From Purshia tridentata (Eukaryota > Streptophyta > Magnoliopsida > Rosales > Rosaceae), in the NCBI GenBank assembly GCA_003254885.1, contig QANT01000552.1, forward strand, positions 49,040 through 113,039: 64,000 bases of DNA. The letters are read 5' to 3'. The position numbers and the translations under genes were made by a program. This document shows, one piece after another, positions 47,804-58,100 of this stretch. Position 1 is the stretch's first letter. The number at the start of each line of letters is the position of its first letter. Below the pieces are notes generated by a model. That model was not told the origin of the DNA and did no database searches. It saw only the letters and a list, made by a program, of their open reading frames with translations.

Positions 47804-50337
47804 CCCAAGTTGTTACAATGCCTTGTCGCACAGCCAGCAATATATTTTTGCCATTTTTCCCACACTAAGCGGCGGTCTTGCTCCTACAATGTCAGTCTTA
47901 CCCAACAATAGTGATGGCCATGACCCATAAATACTTTAATAATTGTCTATGCAAACGCCTTGTGTGTTTTTACAAGGGTTTGGAATACTAATTTGTAATT
48001 GTTCTTGCACATTTTATGTACTTGCATGCACATGTTCCCATCAAATTTATGTTGGGCCTTTAAATGTATGCATTTGAGGTCGTCTATCATAATTTCTTCG
48101 GTACTTAATCCCTATATTTTACATTATTTTTGTCTGTTTTCCTCTAGGGTAGGTGGAAGGCTTAAGCTTAACAAACCAATACTAATATGATCCTTCTGGT
48201 CCTAACAGGGTGTGAGTCATAACAAACCCAAGTTAAGGTGAAGATCAATTTGCTGCAGGCTGAATGTGCAGCAAAGAGGAGAAGAGTAGGGCCATGATTT
48301 GTTGGTTGGTTTCATTGGAGATTTTGGGCAAGACGTGATCCAAGAGCATGAAAAAAGTGCAAGCTTAGCCTAAACCATAAGAGAGGTGGCATGTAGACTA
48401 AGACAGAGGGCTTGCCGCCCCTTGTAAAGTATTTCCTTCCTAATTTGGATCTACAAATAAAAGTTAAAAAATACCTTCTTTATTGTTTTTGAAATTCTGA
48501 TTGACAAGCGGCCTATTAGAAGTGGAAATAACCTACATGGGAGGCCACAAGAGGATCAGCTGCATGTACATATTTAAACTACACCTCAGCTGATTGCAAC
48601 GGTTCACACACTTGAAAAACAAAAATCAGAAAATAAAGAGAGGCTATTGTTAGAGGCGTGAGGCTTTCCTAGGGTTGTGGTTGCTTTCTCCTTTCTCTTA
48701 TAATTTGGAGATGATGACCAAGATTTCTTTGCAGTTATTTATGTTTAGCACGAAGTAATCAGATTTTCTATGGCCTAGCTTGAGGCTCACCCCTAGGCTG
48801 AATATTCATTTGGATTCATGTAATTACTGTTTGTTTTTCATTCCATGTTTTGATGATTTAGATTTCACTTCTTCTATAGTTTTCCTTTTAAATTTCACTT
48901 CTTTTATAGTTTTTCTATGTGATTTGTTTTTGTTGATAGATTACCTAGATTATTGCATATAGAATTTAATGAATTTAAGGTGAGGACAAGCATTCAAATC
49001 CTAACACAAGGGATAGACAACTGAGTATTTAGTAATTGGTTGAATTGTAATTGTGTTAAACCGAACAACAAAGCACCTAGAGTAGACGCCATGCCTTGGG
49101 TTTTAGTTACATCCATGTTGTCATCTTCATGCAATGGATCTTAATTCATTCTTAGGTAGCGGTCATGCCTAGGATGGCCTAGTGTACCAAATTAGAGTAG
49201 ATGCCATGCTATAATTAGTACATTCATGCTATGTCGTAGGTGAATTTGCAAATGCACTCCTGAATTGGAAGTAAGTATTCAAAAATGAACCATGCTATTG
49301 AAAATGAGGTATAGTGGTAGAGTCTTAGAGTCCTAGTATTCATTTATACAAGTTACTTTGTTGTTTTTGTTGTCTATGCTATTAATCTATCTTAGTGTTA
49401 TAAGGTGGGTGTGTGTGTGCTTACATTCAGTTCCTGTGATTTTGAGTGCAGGATTTGGGTGGATTATTAGCTACCCTACGTGTGACAATTTTTGCAGCCA
49501 CTTGTATTTCATTTTCGTGTCTTTTTTAGCATTGGGGTTCATCATTCAAAGATCATCAACAGACCTCGCAGGTTCGAGCATGCTTAGCATCTATATTATA
49601 TATAGATTCGTGCATTGCGAGTATAAGTTGGTTTCAAATTAGCTTTCTTTCAAACCGATACACATTAAATTATAGCATACACATTTTTGTTGCCAGTTAG
49701 CATAGGGGCCCTAAACATGTTCTGTGTTTCAAATTAAGTTGTTGGTAACATTGTATTTTAAATGATACCATATGCACAATAGACTGCAAGTAATTATAGG
49801 GGGCCCAACAATTTACACCAAAATTGAGCTTTCATATTTTTTGTTGGAGACTTATGAAGTCGGTGCACCAAACCATCCAAACAACCTAACAACTTTGTGA
49901 ATAATGAAAAATCAACGTTTTTTTGATTACATGTTGAAACCTTGACGGTACATGTCGACACTATCATTGTCATGTCGATATCATGTCGTTCACATGTCGA
50001 CACCTTGGCGTTTATATGTCAACACGCTGTCAATTACATGTTGACACCCTCTTTATCCATTGTACAATGAACCAATAAGAAACGACATTCAGTTTTGGGA
50101 AATATGTCCAATGATATTTCTCATTAACCCTTAAAAACTTGTTTAACACTATCATGACAAAGTGTTTGTGGTCAGCATGTTATTGACATTTAGCATGAAT
50201 TATCTGGAATCAGTGGGTTGGTAGAGCATCTTCAATCAACATTTACTGTCTCTAACTCAAGATAGGTACTCACTTAATGGCAAATGGTTATTTGGATGCT
50301 ATGAATCCATAATTAACCTAATTTAAGCAATTAATAT
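47804..50337. other. Non-coding stretch downstream of mudrA; possible unclassified insertion
   Basis: No gene recognised in 2.5 kb. From about 48,210 (TGTGAGTCATAACAAACCC) to about 49,700 the base composition and words (for example 'CAAAGCACCTAGAGTAGACG' and its partial repeat 'TTAGAGTAGATGCCATGC', 49,075-49,210) differ from the surrounding MULE sequence. They look like a decayed retroelement or LTR remnant, but I could not find matching ends. A degenerate GTCGACAC block is at about 49,930-50,060. Confidence 0.4.
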
Positions 50338-50532
50338 GTAGCCATCTTAAGTATATGTACCCACCACCACGAAAACCTTGCACCCAGATTTTGGAAACTC
50401 ACCAACTCCAAGCAACATGCCAGACTCCCCATACCCTTCCCGCCACACTCTCCTTCATCCAATCTCATCCCCTTATGGGAGGTACCCTCTCCAACACACC
50501 GACCCACTCCCCAGTCGACTAGTTCGAACCAC

Positions 50533-50802
50533 GTGTTTCTCCCTGACTCAAGCTTAGACTCAGAAGGTGCACAAGTGAACCCTACCCATGTGAAAGAACA
50601 GCTTGCTTGGTACCAAGAGAGGACAACGTATTGGAGTGGTCGAGTAGCGGCACTGGAACTTGAGCTTGAGCAGATCCATGCGTCTAATGATGTAGTTAAG
50701 AATCAGACATTACATCGTGATTTTGAGCGTAACACGACGTTCCAGCGAATGTTTGATCTCGGTCGCTTGTTGTCCGAGGCTAGAAAGCGCTACAATGGTT
50801 GA
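50533..50802 (+). pseudogene. MULE accessory ORF 1, 'WYQERTT' coiled-coil protein
   Basis: Function unknown. The frame is open from about 50,338 but has no ATG before the recognisable part, which reads '...STSSNHVFLPDSSLD', then 'EQLAWYQERTTYWSGRVAAL', then a heptad-like, Glu/Leu-rich stretch 'ELELEQIHASN' and 'RMFDLGRLLSEARKRYNG'. It is clearly related to the ORF at 52,663: 'SNHVxL', 'WYQERTTxWS' and 'LELR/LELE' occur in the same order. A frame-shifted ATG at 50,417 could have been the original start. I know this type only as an anonymous companion ORF of plant transposons, and that is a weak recollection. Confidence 0.55.
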
Positions 50803-52662
50803 AAGGAGAAGGCTGTTGCAGATTTTCAACAATCTCCACAATAAAAAGCCATGCAGGACGGTGAGTTCGATAAGGGGTTCTCCCTTTTCAGGCAAGCATC
50901 CATCGTTCCCTATACGCCTGTATTTACACAAATCCAGTAATTTGAATTGACATTTTATCCATGAACATTGTTATGAATCCAATTGTAAGTGAACATGTAT
51001 GTATATCAAACATTGTTGTGATTGAACATCTACGTTGTTAACTAATGTCGTTGACATGAAGTTGACACAATGCGTACACAATGTCGACCACCTATTTACA
51101 GCATAACAGAAGTGGCTGCAGTATATAAATTGCGTGTCCACTTACTGTCGGTCTTGTGTTAGCTCTATGTCGGTATTATAAAAATTTGTATTAGGCGGAT
51201 GTCTTATATTAAGTTATGCTGAATTTATTGCTTTCATTTGCTTAATTGTTGTGGTCTCGTTGAACAGGGCATATGTCAAGGCATTGCATCCTGAATCTGC
51301 GGACATGTGAGATGCAATAACTCCCTCGATTGCATCCAAAATGGTTTACGGTGACCAGCATCATCCCAGCGAAATGTGATGCAGGGCGCTACTATCATCG
51401 AGCTCGGGTGGCTCGTAGGTTATCTTGGAGTAGTGCACAGTATTTTAGCACCTATGTATTTTTATTTTCGCACGAGCTCAGGTGCTTTATAAGGAAACTT
51501 TATGGCTAACATTTCGTAAAATATATGGGCATCTATTTTTGGTTTTTTGTTAGATGCTTTTTTATGTATGTAATCTATTACACTTGAACATTTTCGGTAT
51601 GTAAAAGTTTGTTGTTTTAGTTGGCTTTACGTTGGTTAATGAAATGTGGTTAATAGGACGTACCCTATGGCTGGTGAATTGTTGTTCAAATGATGTGGCG
51701 TAATAATAATATAACAGTCCTTCTCTCAAGCAGACATCCGTAGATTTTAAAATTTGCGGATGTCCAACAGAGCGTAAACATTTTGCCGACACGAGACATG
51801 AATCGGCTATAACACTATGTCGATGCAGTGTTGGTACTCTATTGGACATTTGCGTCTTGTGAAATTGGCAGATGCCCTTTCTAGAGAATGTCGCTTTAAT
51901 ATAACTCTATTTTTAGTAGGGTACTGTGTTACACTTGTTATATATTTAACATGGGTATGTCGTTTGATTTTATTATCATTTGTCTTGTTTGTTATTTAAT
52001 TGGGTTTAAATGTGTGAGGCCACTATCTTGGTTGGCATCATAGATATATAAAGAATAAATTTGAGTATTAATGGTCAGTTGAAACGAGATAACTGAGCAC
52101 CCTATTTTCATGCTTGGAATGAAATGGGGAATTAATGTATTTAGGGTGAAAGAATATGTCTACATTTGTAACCAACCTATACATCTAACACTTTTCAAAT
52201 TAACAAACAACTTACCAACTTGCCACACGGTGTGGATGCAAAAGTTAACCCAACATATGTTTTATACCGTATAATGATATTTTATAATATGTAAAACCCA
52301 TTTTAATATGGTATAAGCTAACATGAAATGCCAAGGTTGTACAAACATTAGCAGGAAACCAGCTCAGTTGCATTGGCTTGGTTTGCTTTGAGGATTTAGT
52401 CTCGCCTTGATTACAGTGAACCAGCCATAAATATCAACTTAATATCAGATTTCTCTCACCTACATTCCATAATTGCTGAATTTATTTTCACCTAACCCTT
52501 TTGCATTATCCAGGTTAAATAGATAAGGTATTGTGCATCACAACTCCTGTTTCTCTTGCTGTGGAACTTTTTGGGTACCTTATAATAAGTTGTAACCCCT
52601 CACCAGGTGCAAAGTAGCAGACCATTACTGTAGGACCGACGATAACTTCTGCAAATTCAGCG
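50803..52662. other. Non-coding spacer with fold-back repeats
   Basis: No gene recognised. GTCGACAC-type blocks are at about 51,046-51,180 and 51,712-51,890; the second begins with the conserved CAGTCCTTCTCTCAAGCAGA edge. The rest is AT-rich. Confidence 0.5.
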
Positions 52663-53121
52663 ATGTCGGCGCAATCATCGAGATCAAACCATGTGTATCT
52701 GTCTGATGATGATGTGGAACAACCACCTGTCGACAACAACCAGGTGCTGCTACAATGGTATCAGGAGAGGACTACATTTTGGAGTACTAAGGTGGGAATG
52801 CTGTAGCTTGAACTCCGCGAGGCGAAGGACGAAAAGATACGGGTTATGAGTGATGAAAATGCTAAAGAATTGACTTAAGAGGTGCGACTTGAAAAATTAA
52901 CATCCCACAAAAGGAAGCTCCGAGCGATCGAGGCGAAGATAGAAGTCGACAGCGCAGAAGCCGTGGACATGTTCATGCATTCAGCGGAGTACGAAAAAAT
53001 AAAACAGACTCAATTCATAAGAGGGTTTGAACTCTTCAGGCAATGCACCAAACCTTCATTCACTATTTTGGTTTTTTGGTTGTTTAGAAATCTGATTGGA
53101 TCAGGCTGCAGTGCCGTATAG
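52663..53121 (+). pseudogene. MULE accessory ORF 2, paralogue of accessory ORF 1 (two stops)
   Basis: Starts ATG 52,663: MSAQSSRSNHVYLSDDDVEQ, then 'LLQWYQERTTFWSTKVGML', a TAG, 'LELREAKDEK', a TAA, and 'EVRLEKLTSHKRKLRAIEAK' with 'IEVDSAEAVDMFMHSAEYEK' and 'QFIRGFELFRQ'. The middle is charged with Leu/Ile heptads, so a coiled coil is likely. Two in-frame stops within an otherwise continuous frame show recent decay. Similarity to the ORF 2.1 kb upstream suggests duplication or two exons of a repeated design. Confidence 0.6.
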
Positions 53122-54549
53122 GCATTTTGGCTTTCTCAAAGTTATACCCAATCTACATGTTATCGAGAAGGTGATAATTGTTGTCGACACACTAAGAACC
53201 AAGGGTGCCCACTAGGACTGCAGACCTCATGGTATTTGATGTGTCGATAGCGTGTCTGCACTGTGACTATGTTATGTCTACATGATGTGAAGACAGTATG
53301 TAATTAGGCAATGTCTTTTTTGCCCTCAACTTAAGTAATGTTGATTGTCTGTTTCTCTTGACACATAAGTAATATATGCAGGTGGTTCAACCACAGGAAC
53401 AATGGGGCCACATCACCCCAGCCATGGCCAATGCCAGCACAGGAGGGAGTGATGTACCTCCTTGAACATCATGGGAATAGTGGAAATGGAGTGTTGAGTT
53501 TAACACGCTAGAGTATTTAACTGATCAGTTCCACTCCACCTATGTAGGTTTAATTTATATTTTTGTTGGCTATTTACTTATTTTGCACGTCTACATAGTC
53601 GGACAAACCTTTCACGTTGTATTTTGTTGCCATGGGTTTAGTAGTGTAGACATAGTTATAAGCACGAACAATATGGCTTTTGGGTGGGTCTTAGGTAAAA
53701 TACTATGGAAGGTATGTGTAAAAATGCACCAAGTTGAAGTTGCTTATTTTTCGTACTAAAAGCAAGGATGTCCGTTGGTTAGAGTAAGGTATCATTCAAT
53801 GGTATGAGTGATGCGTTTAATATTTGTTTAGTGGATCTATCCAAAGAACACAGTAGGTATCCCTAAATGTGTTCATGCTCTATCGGACATCTGGCTATTT
53901 TAAATTTGCGAATACCCTATCTTAAGAAAATCCCCTCGTTAATACTCAAATGCATGAGTAGACAAGCGTCCAATATGTAATTGATAAAATTACCTAACTA
54001 ACCTTAATCAGGTTCAATAAGCAAAATGATGACACATAAGGTGGGGAACAGCCGATGTGTACAAGTGTCAGAAAAATAAACATATTCCTACTTATTATAA
54101 TTTAACATGAGATGAGGCAGTTGGGTGGGGTCAGGTTCAGCATCCACACCTTTTTTTATACATTTTCACACCCTCTTGTGTCGGCAGCGACATGGAACCG
54201 ACAAGATGTCGACACCCCAAAACAAATCGGCTGCAGCAACCCTTGCAATTTGTGTGTCGTTACTGTGTTCACACCGACATGAAAAGGTATGTCAAAGGTA
54301 ATTATGAACATGTATCAAAGTTAATTATAAAGGTGTAAATGCTTAAACAGACTCGTTTGGTAATTAAATATATGTTTTGTTATAAAACATACAAATAAGT
54401 GGCCAATTTGCCAAGATTGCATATTGTAAGTGTAAGGGTTTAAATAGCCAACACACCCCAATGATCTTTGCATCATAAATTCCCCTTCAAATAGCGCAAA
54501 ACACCCCCAAAATCAAAAGCCCTAAGTACATTGGAGAAACATAAGTGCA
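53122..54549. other. Non-coding spacer with fold-back repeats
   Basis: No gene recognised. GTCGACAC-type blocks are at about 53,160-53,300 and 54,175-54,290, the latter with an ATGTCGACACC arm, a GGCTGCAGCAACCC centre and a GTGTCGTTACTGTG arm. Confidence 0.5.
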
Positions 54550-55766
54550 ATGCAGCGGAAAGGTAAGCGACGATTGACTAATCAATCCGACGAATCACCC
54601 ACGGCTGAACAAGGGGTTGTTGATGATTCCAATCATGGGCTCAGAGCAAAGCACATCGTTAACAAGCGTTCACAGCGATTGAAGTGGGGCACAGATTACG
54701 ATGAATCGTTTAATGATCGACTGGAAAATTGCATGCGACTGAGGCCGGTTAGGATGGAGCGCGAGGTGGCAGTGGGGGAGTTTTGCGATATTACAGAGCT
54801 CATGAAAATTATGGCCAACCGTGGATGGACCTTCGCCATAGGGAAACCAACCCACGCACATGTGGAGATTGTGTAGGAGTTCTACACAAGCCTGCACGAA
54901 AATGGCTTGAGACACAAGGTGGCGGAGGTAAGGGTGCGGGGTAAGACTATTAATTTTAGCCCTGTTTGTATTGCACGGATTAGAAATATTTCTCGAGTGA
55001 ATGAGACAATATATGCCTCATTGAAGATAAATGAGAAAGAGCTCCTAAAAGAGTTGTATGTCAATCCTGCATCGAAAAAAGTATGGGCGAAATTTGAACA
55101 AAGCAAACTGAAACCTCTATATGCTGCACTTAATGTCATTGTTAGTTTTAATATGCTACCGTCTGGACATCGATCCACTCTGACCCTTGAAGGAGCCAAG
55201 TTGTTGTATGCAATTGAGATCGGAGTGCCTGTTGATTTGAGCAGTATTATATTTCAAGTACTTGCTGAGTCTGCTGCAGATAGGTGCACAACTCATCAAT
55301 TGCCATTTGGGAGCCTAAGAAGTAATATAGCAGAGGATGCTGGTGTGATAATTTCCAAAGATGGGCTAGAGTCGCCTAAGAATTCAATTAATAATTACAC
55401 ATTGACTCGTATACGGCAGGCAACTGAATCAACACTTGGAGCCGTTGGTAAGGTAGTCAACTCAAATGTTAGCAATATAAATAGGGAATGGTCGTCGCAG
55501 TCGTTCGATGGATCGGAAGATAGAATTATGCGGCGTCTGGATGAGCTCCAATCAGGAATTATAAATGTACTAGAGCAGGTGGCCACGCTTATGACGCTCA
55601 CAACTTGCAAGTTGAATGACTTGGATGCACGGTTGAAAAATTTAGCAAGGGGGCACCAGACGAGGATGTCAATGGATCTGATGGTGATAGTGCCAATAAT
55701 GGTAGGGAACAAACAAACAATGATGAGGTGAATGAGTGGGGCGACAACGATGAGGATGATTCCTAA
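54550..55766 (+). pseudogene. MULE accessory ORF 3, probable plant transposon protein (one TAG, one frameshift)
   Basis: One frame from ATG 54,550 (MQRKGKRRLTNQSDESPTAE), interrupted only by TAG at 54,874, continues to about 55,650. Segments are a basic N-terminus, 'ANRGWTFAIGKPTHAHVEIV', (stop) 'EFYTSLHENGLRHKVAEVRV', 'RGKTINFSPVCIARI', 'ALNVIVSFNMLPSGHRSTLT' and 'LEGAKLLYAIEIGVPVDLSS'. This order recalls the 'putative plant transposon protein' domain common beside MULE and retrotransposon genes. That match is from memory and was not searched. A shift in the GGGGG run near 55,650 would restore an acidic tail ending DNDEDDS with TAA at 55,764-55,766. The C-terminal third looks coiled-coil. 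Role unknown. Confidence 0.65.
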
Positions 55767-56309
55767 ATAAGCTAGTCATTTTGCTGTGAGGGGCTGTTAT
55801 TTTGGATATTAAACTGTGAATTTGTTAAATTAGTTCTGTTAGTTACTTGTGAATGTGACTGTGAATGTTGGTTGGTTGGTTAATGTAGTTGCTAATAGGT
55901 CAAGTCCAAGAGCTACATAGTTCTACATATCATTTTTACATCTTTTCGACAAGGCATCAACACTGTGTCGGCAGACGATGTCAACATTTGCTGCAACCAC
56001 ACGGTGTAAGGTGTCGGCACCATGTCGATGCCCTATCAAATGGATTTACACATGTTATGTAAAATAGTATGGATTGTGAACATGATCCTATGATAAATTA
56101 TGCATTAGAACAAAGCAGTCTCCCAAGACAAACTATTATACGTTTTGTTTAATCAATTGAATTACTATTATACTTCATTACCAATTAGAAGAACTGTCCT
56201 AATTTCAATTGTTTCATTTAATTTACATTCATGATAGCACTTAATTTACATTATAAGTGATATAAAAAAAAATTTTGAAGAGAAATTAAAAAACAAAAAA
56301 ATAAGAGTG
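55767..56309. other. Non-coding spacer with a fold-back repeat
   Basis: AT-rich, with no gene. A GTCGACAC-type block is at about 55,925-56,045 (CAACACTGTGTCGGC arm, TTGCTGCAACCAC centre, GGTGTCGGCACCATGTCG arm). Confidence 0.5.
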
Positions 56310-57065
56310 GTGACTTTTCCGCCCCATTGGCTTATTTTTCCACCCATCTTATTCGTACACCAATCATTATATTTGGAAAAAAATATAAATAGCACCCTTC
56401 ATTAGTCCTATAATACCCTTTAATATAAAAACTAAAACACATACTCAATAAACACTCTTTCCATCTCTTCATACTTAAAAAAAAATAATACTAAATCCTT
56501 TTCAAAATCGCTCCAGTTAAATATGACACAATTGAAAACAATTTATTGAAAAAATAGAAATATATTTTCCTATATTTGTCAAGAATTATATACACACACA
56601 TACGTGTATATACAAAGATATATATGATTCAATGATTTAAATGGTATCAAATTTTCGAGTAAGCTATATAAATGAAATGACGCAAAAGCCATAGACCATT
56701 GATCAGCTTCTATGTTCATTCAAATTGATCAGCTTCTATGTTCATTCAACTTTAGTTTCATTTAAGTTCAATTGTCAGCTTCTAGCATTCTAGCAAAGCA
56801 CATGGGTTCCATCCTTTTGTAAACAAAAATTCATATAAAAAGTGGTTCAATAATTTAATACAAATTTCAGCTCAGTTTTTAAAGCCATTTTTTTTTTAAG
56901 GTTGGTGGGATAATAGTTAAGAAGGGTGGAAAATTGTTTATTAGGTGGGTGTTTTAATTTGTATATTAAAGGGAATTATAGGAAAATGAGAGGTGTGACA
57001 AGTATTTTAATATTTTATTCAAATATAATGGCGGGTGTAAAATTATGTAATTGGGAAAATAACAG
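56310..57065. mobile_element. Small non-autonomous DNA element with ~100-bp inverted ends
   Basis: The left end (about 56,315-56,445) and the reverse complement of the right end (about 56,950-57,062) share, in order, TTTTCC...ACACC, CATTATATTTG, AAAATATAAA, TCCTATAAT, CCCTTTAATATA and TAAAACAC. That gives inverted ends of over 100 bp with some gaps. The interior is AT-rich with no ORF and includes a near repeat of ATTGATCAGCTTCTATGTTC at 56,699 and 56,727. Long inverted ends and a size near 0.75 kb suit a MULE-type MITE. The exact edges and target duplication are uncertain. Confidence 0.7.
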
Positions 57066-57423
57066 ATGGAGTAGAAATGGAACCAGTCAAAGATAATTGG
57101 GTTATCAAGATAAAAGTTCACTCAATTTATTACATCAAAGATCTCCTTTTGCCGTTACTTATGACAATTGACTTTTGTACAGTTACTAATACGAACAGTC
57201 CTATATATAGCTAACATCATGGTACCAACACGATCCTTACACAAATTGGTATAACACATGTCAGTAATATGTCTGCACCGTGTGTCAACGCTATGTCGGC
57301 ATTCGCAAATTTTACAATTTATAAATTTTCTCTTTAGATCCTTAATATGAAATACATGCATTGACAATTACCTTACTATAAGTAACATAAAAATTTTATT
57401 AAATATATATATTTAATAACCCA

Positions 57424-57646
57424 GTCCTATAGAGAGGATAACTGCACTTTCATTTCACATTTTGCAGACACCAACATAGTGCCGACATTATGTAGACACA
57501 GTGTGGACACGAAATTCTAAAACTTACCGCAATACATCAGAATTGCTGCAGCACATTATCTGTGCCCACCCCATGTCAGCATTGTGTCGGCGTTCGAAAA
57601 ATTTAACAGGTGCAGTAATTCTCACTTGAGAAAATCCCTTTAATAC
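57424..57646. repeat. GTCGACAC fold-back repeat, copy with the best inverted ends
   Basis: Starts CAGTCCTATAGAGAGGATAACTGCACTTTC. It ends TGCAGTAATTCTCACTTGAGAAAATCCC, whose complement carries the same AATWACTGCA core. The inner arms GCAGACACCAACATAGTGCCGACA mirror TGTCAGCATTGTGTCGGCGTTCG around a centre with GCTGCAGCAC. The length is about 220 bp. Confidence 0.75.
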
Positions 57647-57774
57647 CCAAATGATTTTGTTAGACAAATATTTCTTTGACTCATTCTACGCGAATCGGTT
57701 GCAACACGTGCCGATGCCATATCGTAACCCTCCTCAGCTCTCAAACTAATCTGTTTTTTACTCTTTGGATAGTT

Positions 57775-58100
57775 TGGACTAAAACACCCTTTTAGTCGAT
57801 GTCGACCAGAAAAGGTAATTTTATCAAAATTGTAATGAAAAAAATATTAAATAATGGACTGGGCTGCAACACCATCTAAAGTGGTTGTAATAACATTTGT
57901 CGACTATGTGTCGACCATGTGTCAATCATTTGTTGATCAGTGGTTGACCATTTGTCGACCATCACAATTCAAATCTACAACAACAGATGTAGATTAGCAT
58001 TTCAGATATGAAATAATAAAGTCATCTCAAAATTTCATAACTAAAACAACAAACCTATGTCGAATTTTATACCTAACACAACAAATCCATATTGAAATTT
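57775..58100. repeat. ATTTGTCGACCAT minisatellite-like block
   Basis: Between 57,895 and 57,962 a 12-16 bp word of the type TTTGTCGACYATGTG recurs five times (TTTGTCGACTATG, TGTCGACCATG, TGTCAATCATT, GGTTGACCATT, TTGTCGACCATC). It is related to the GTCGAC fold-back repeats. Confidence 0.65.
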
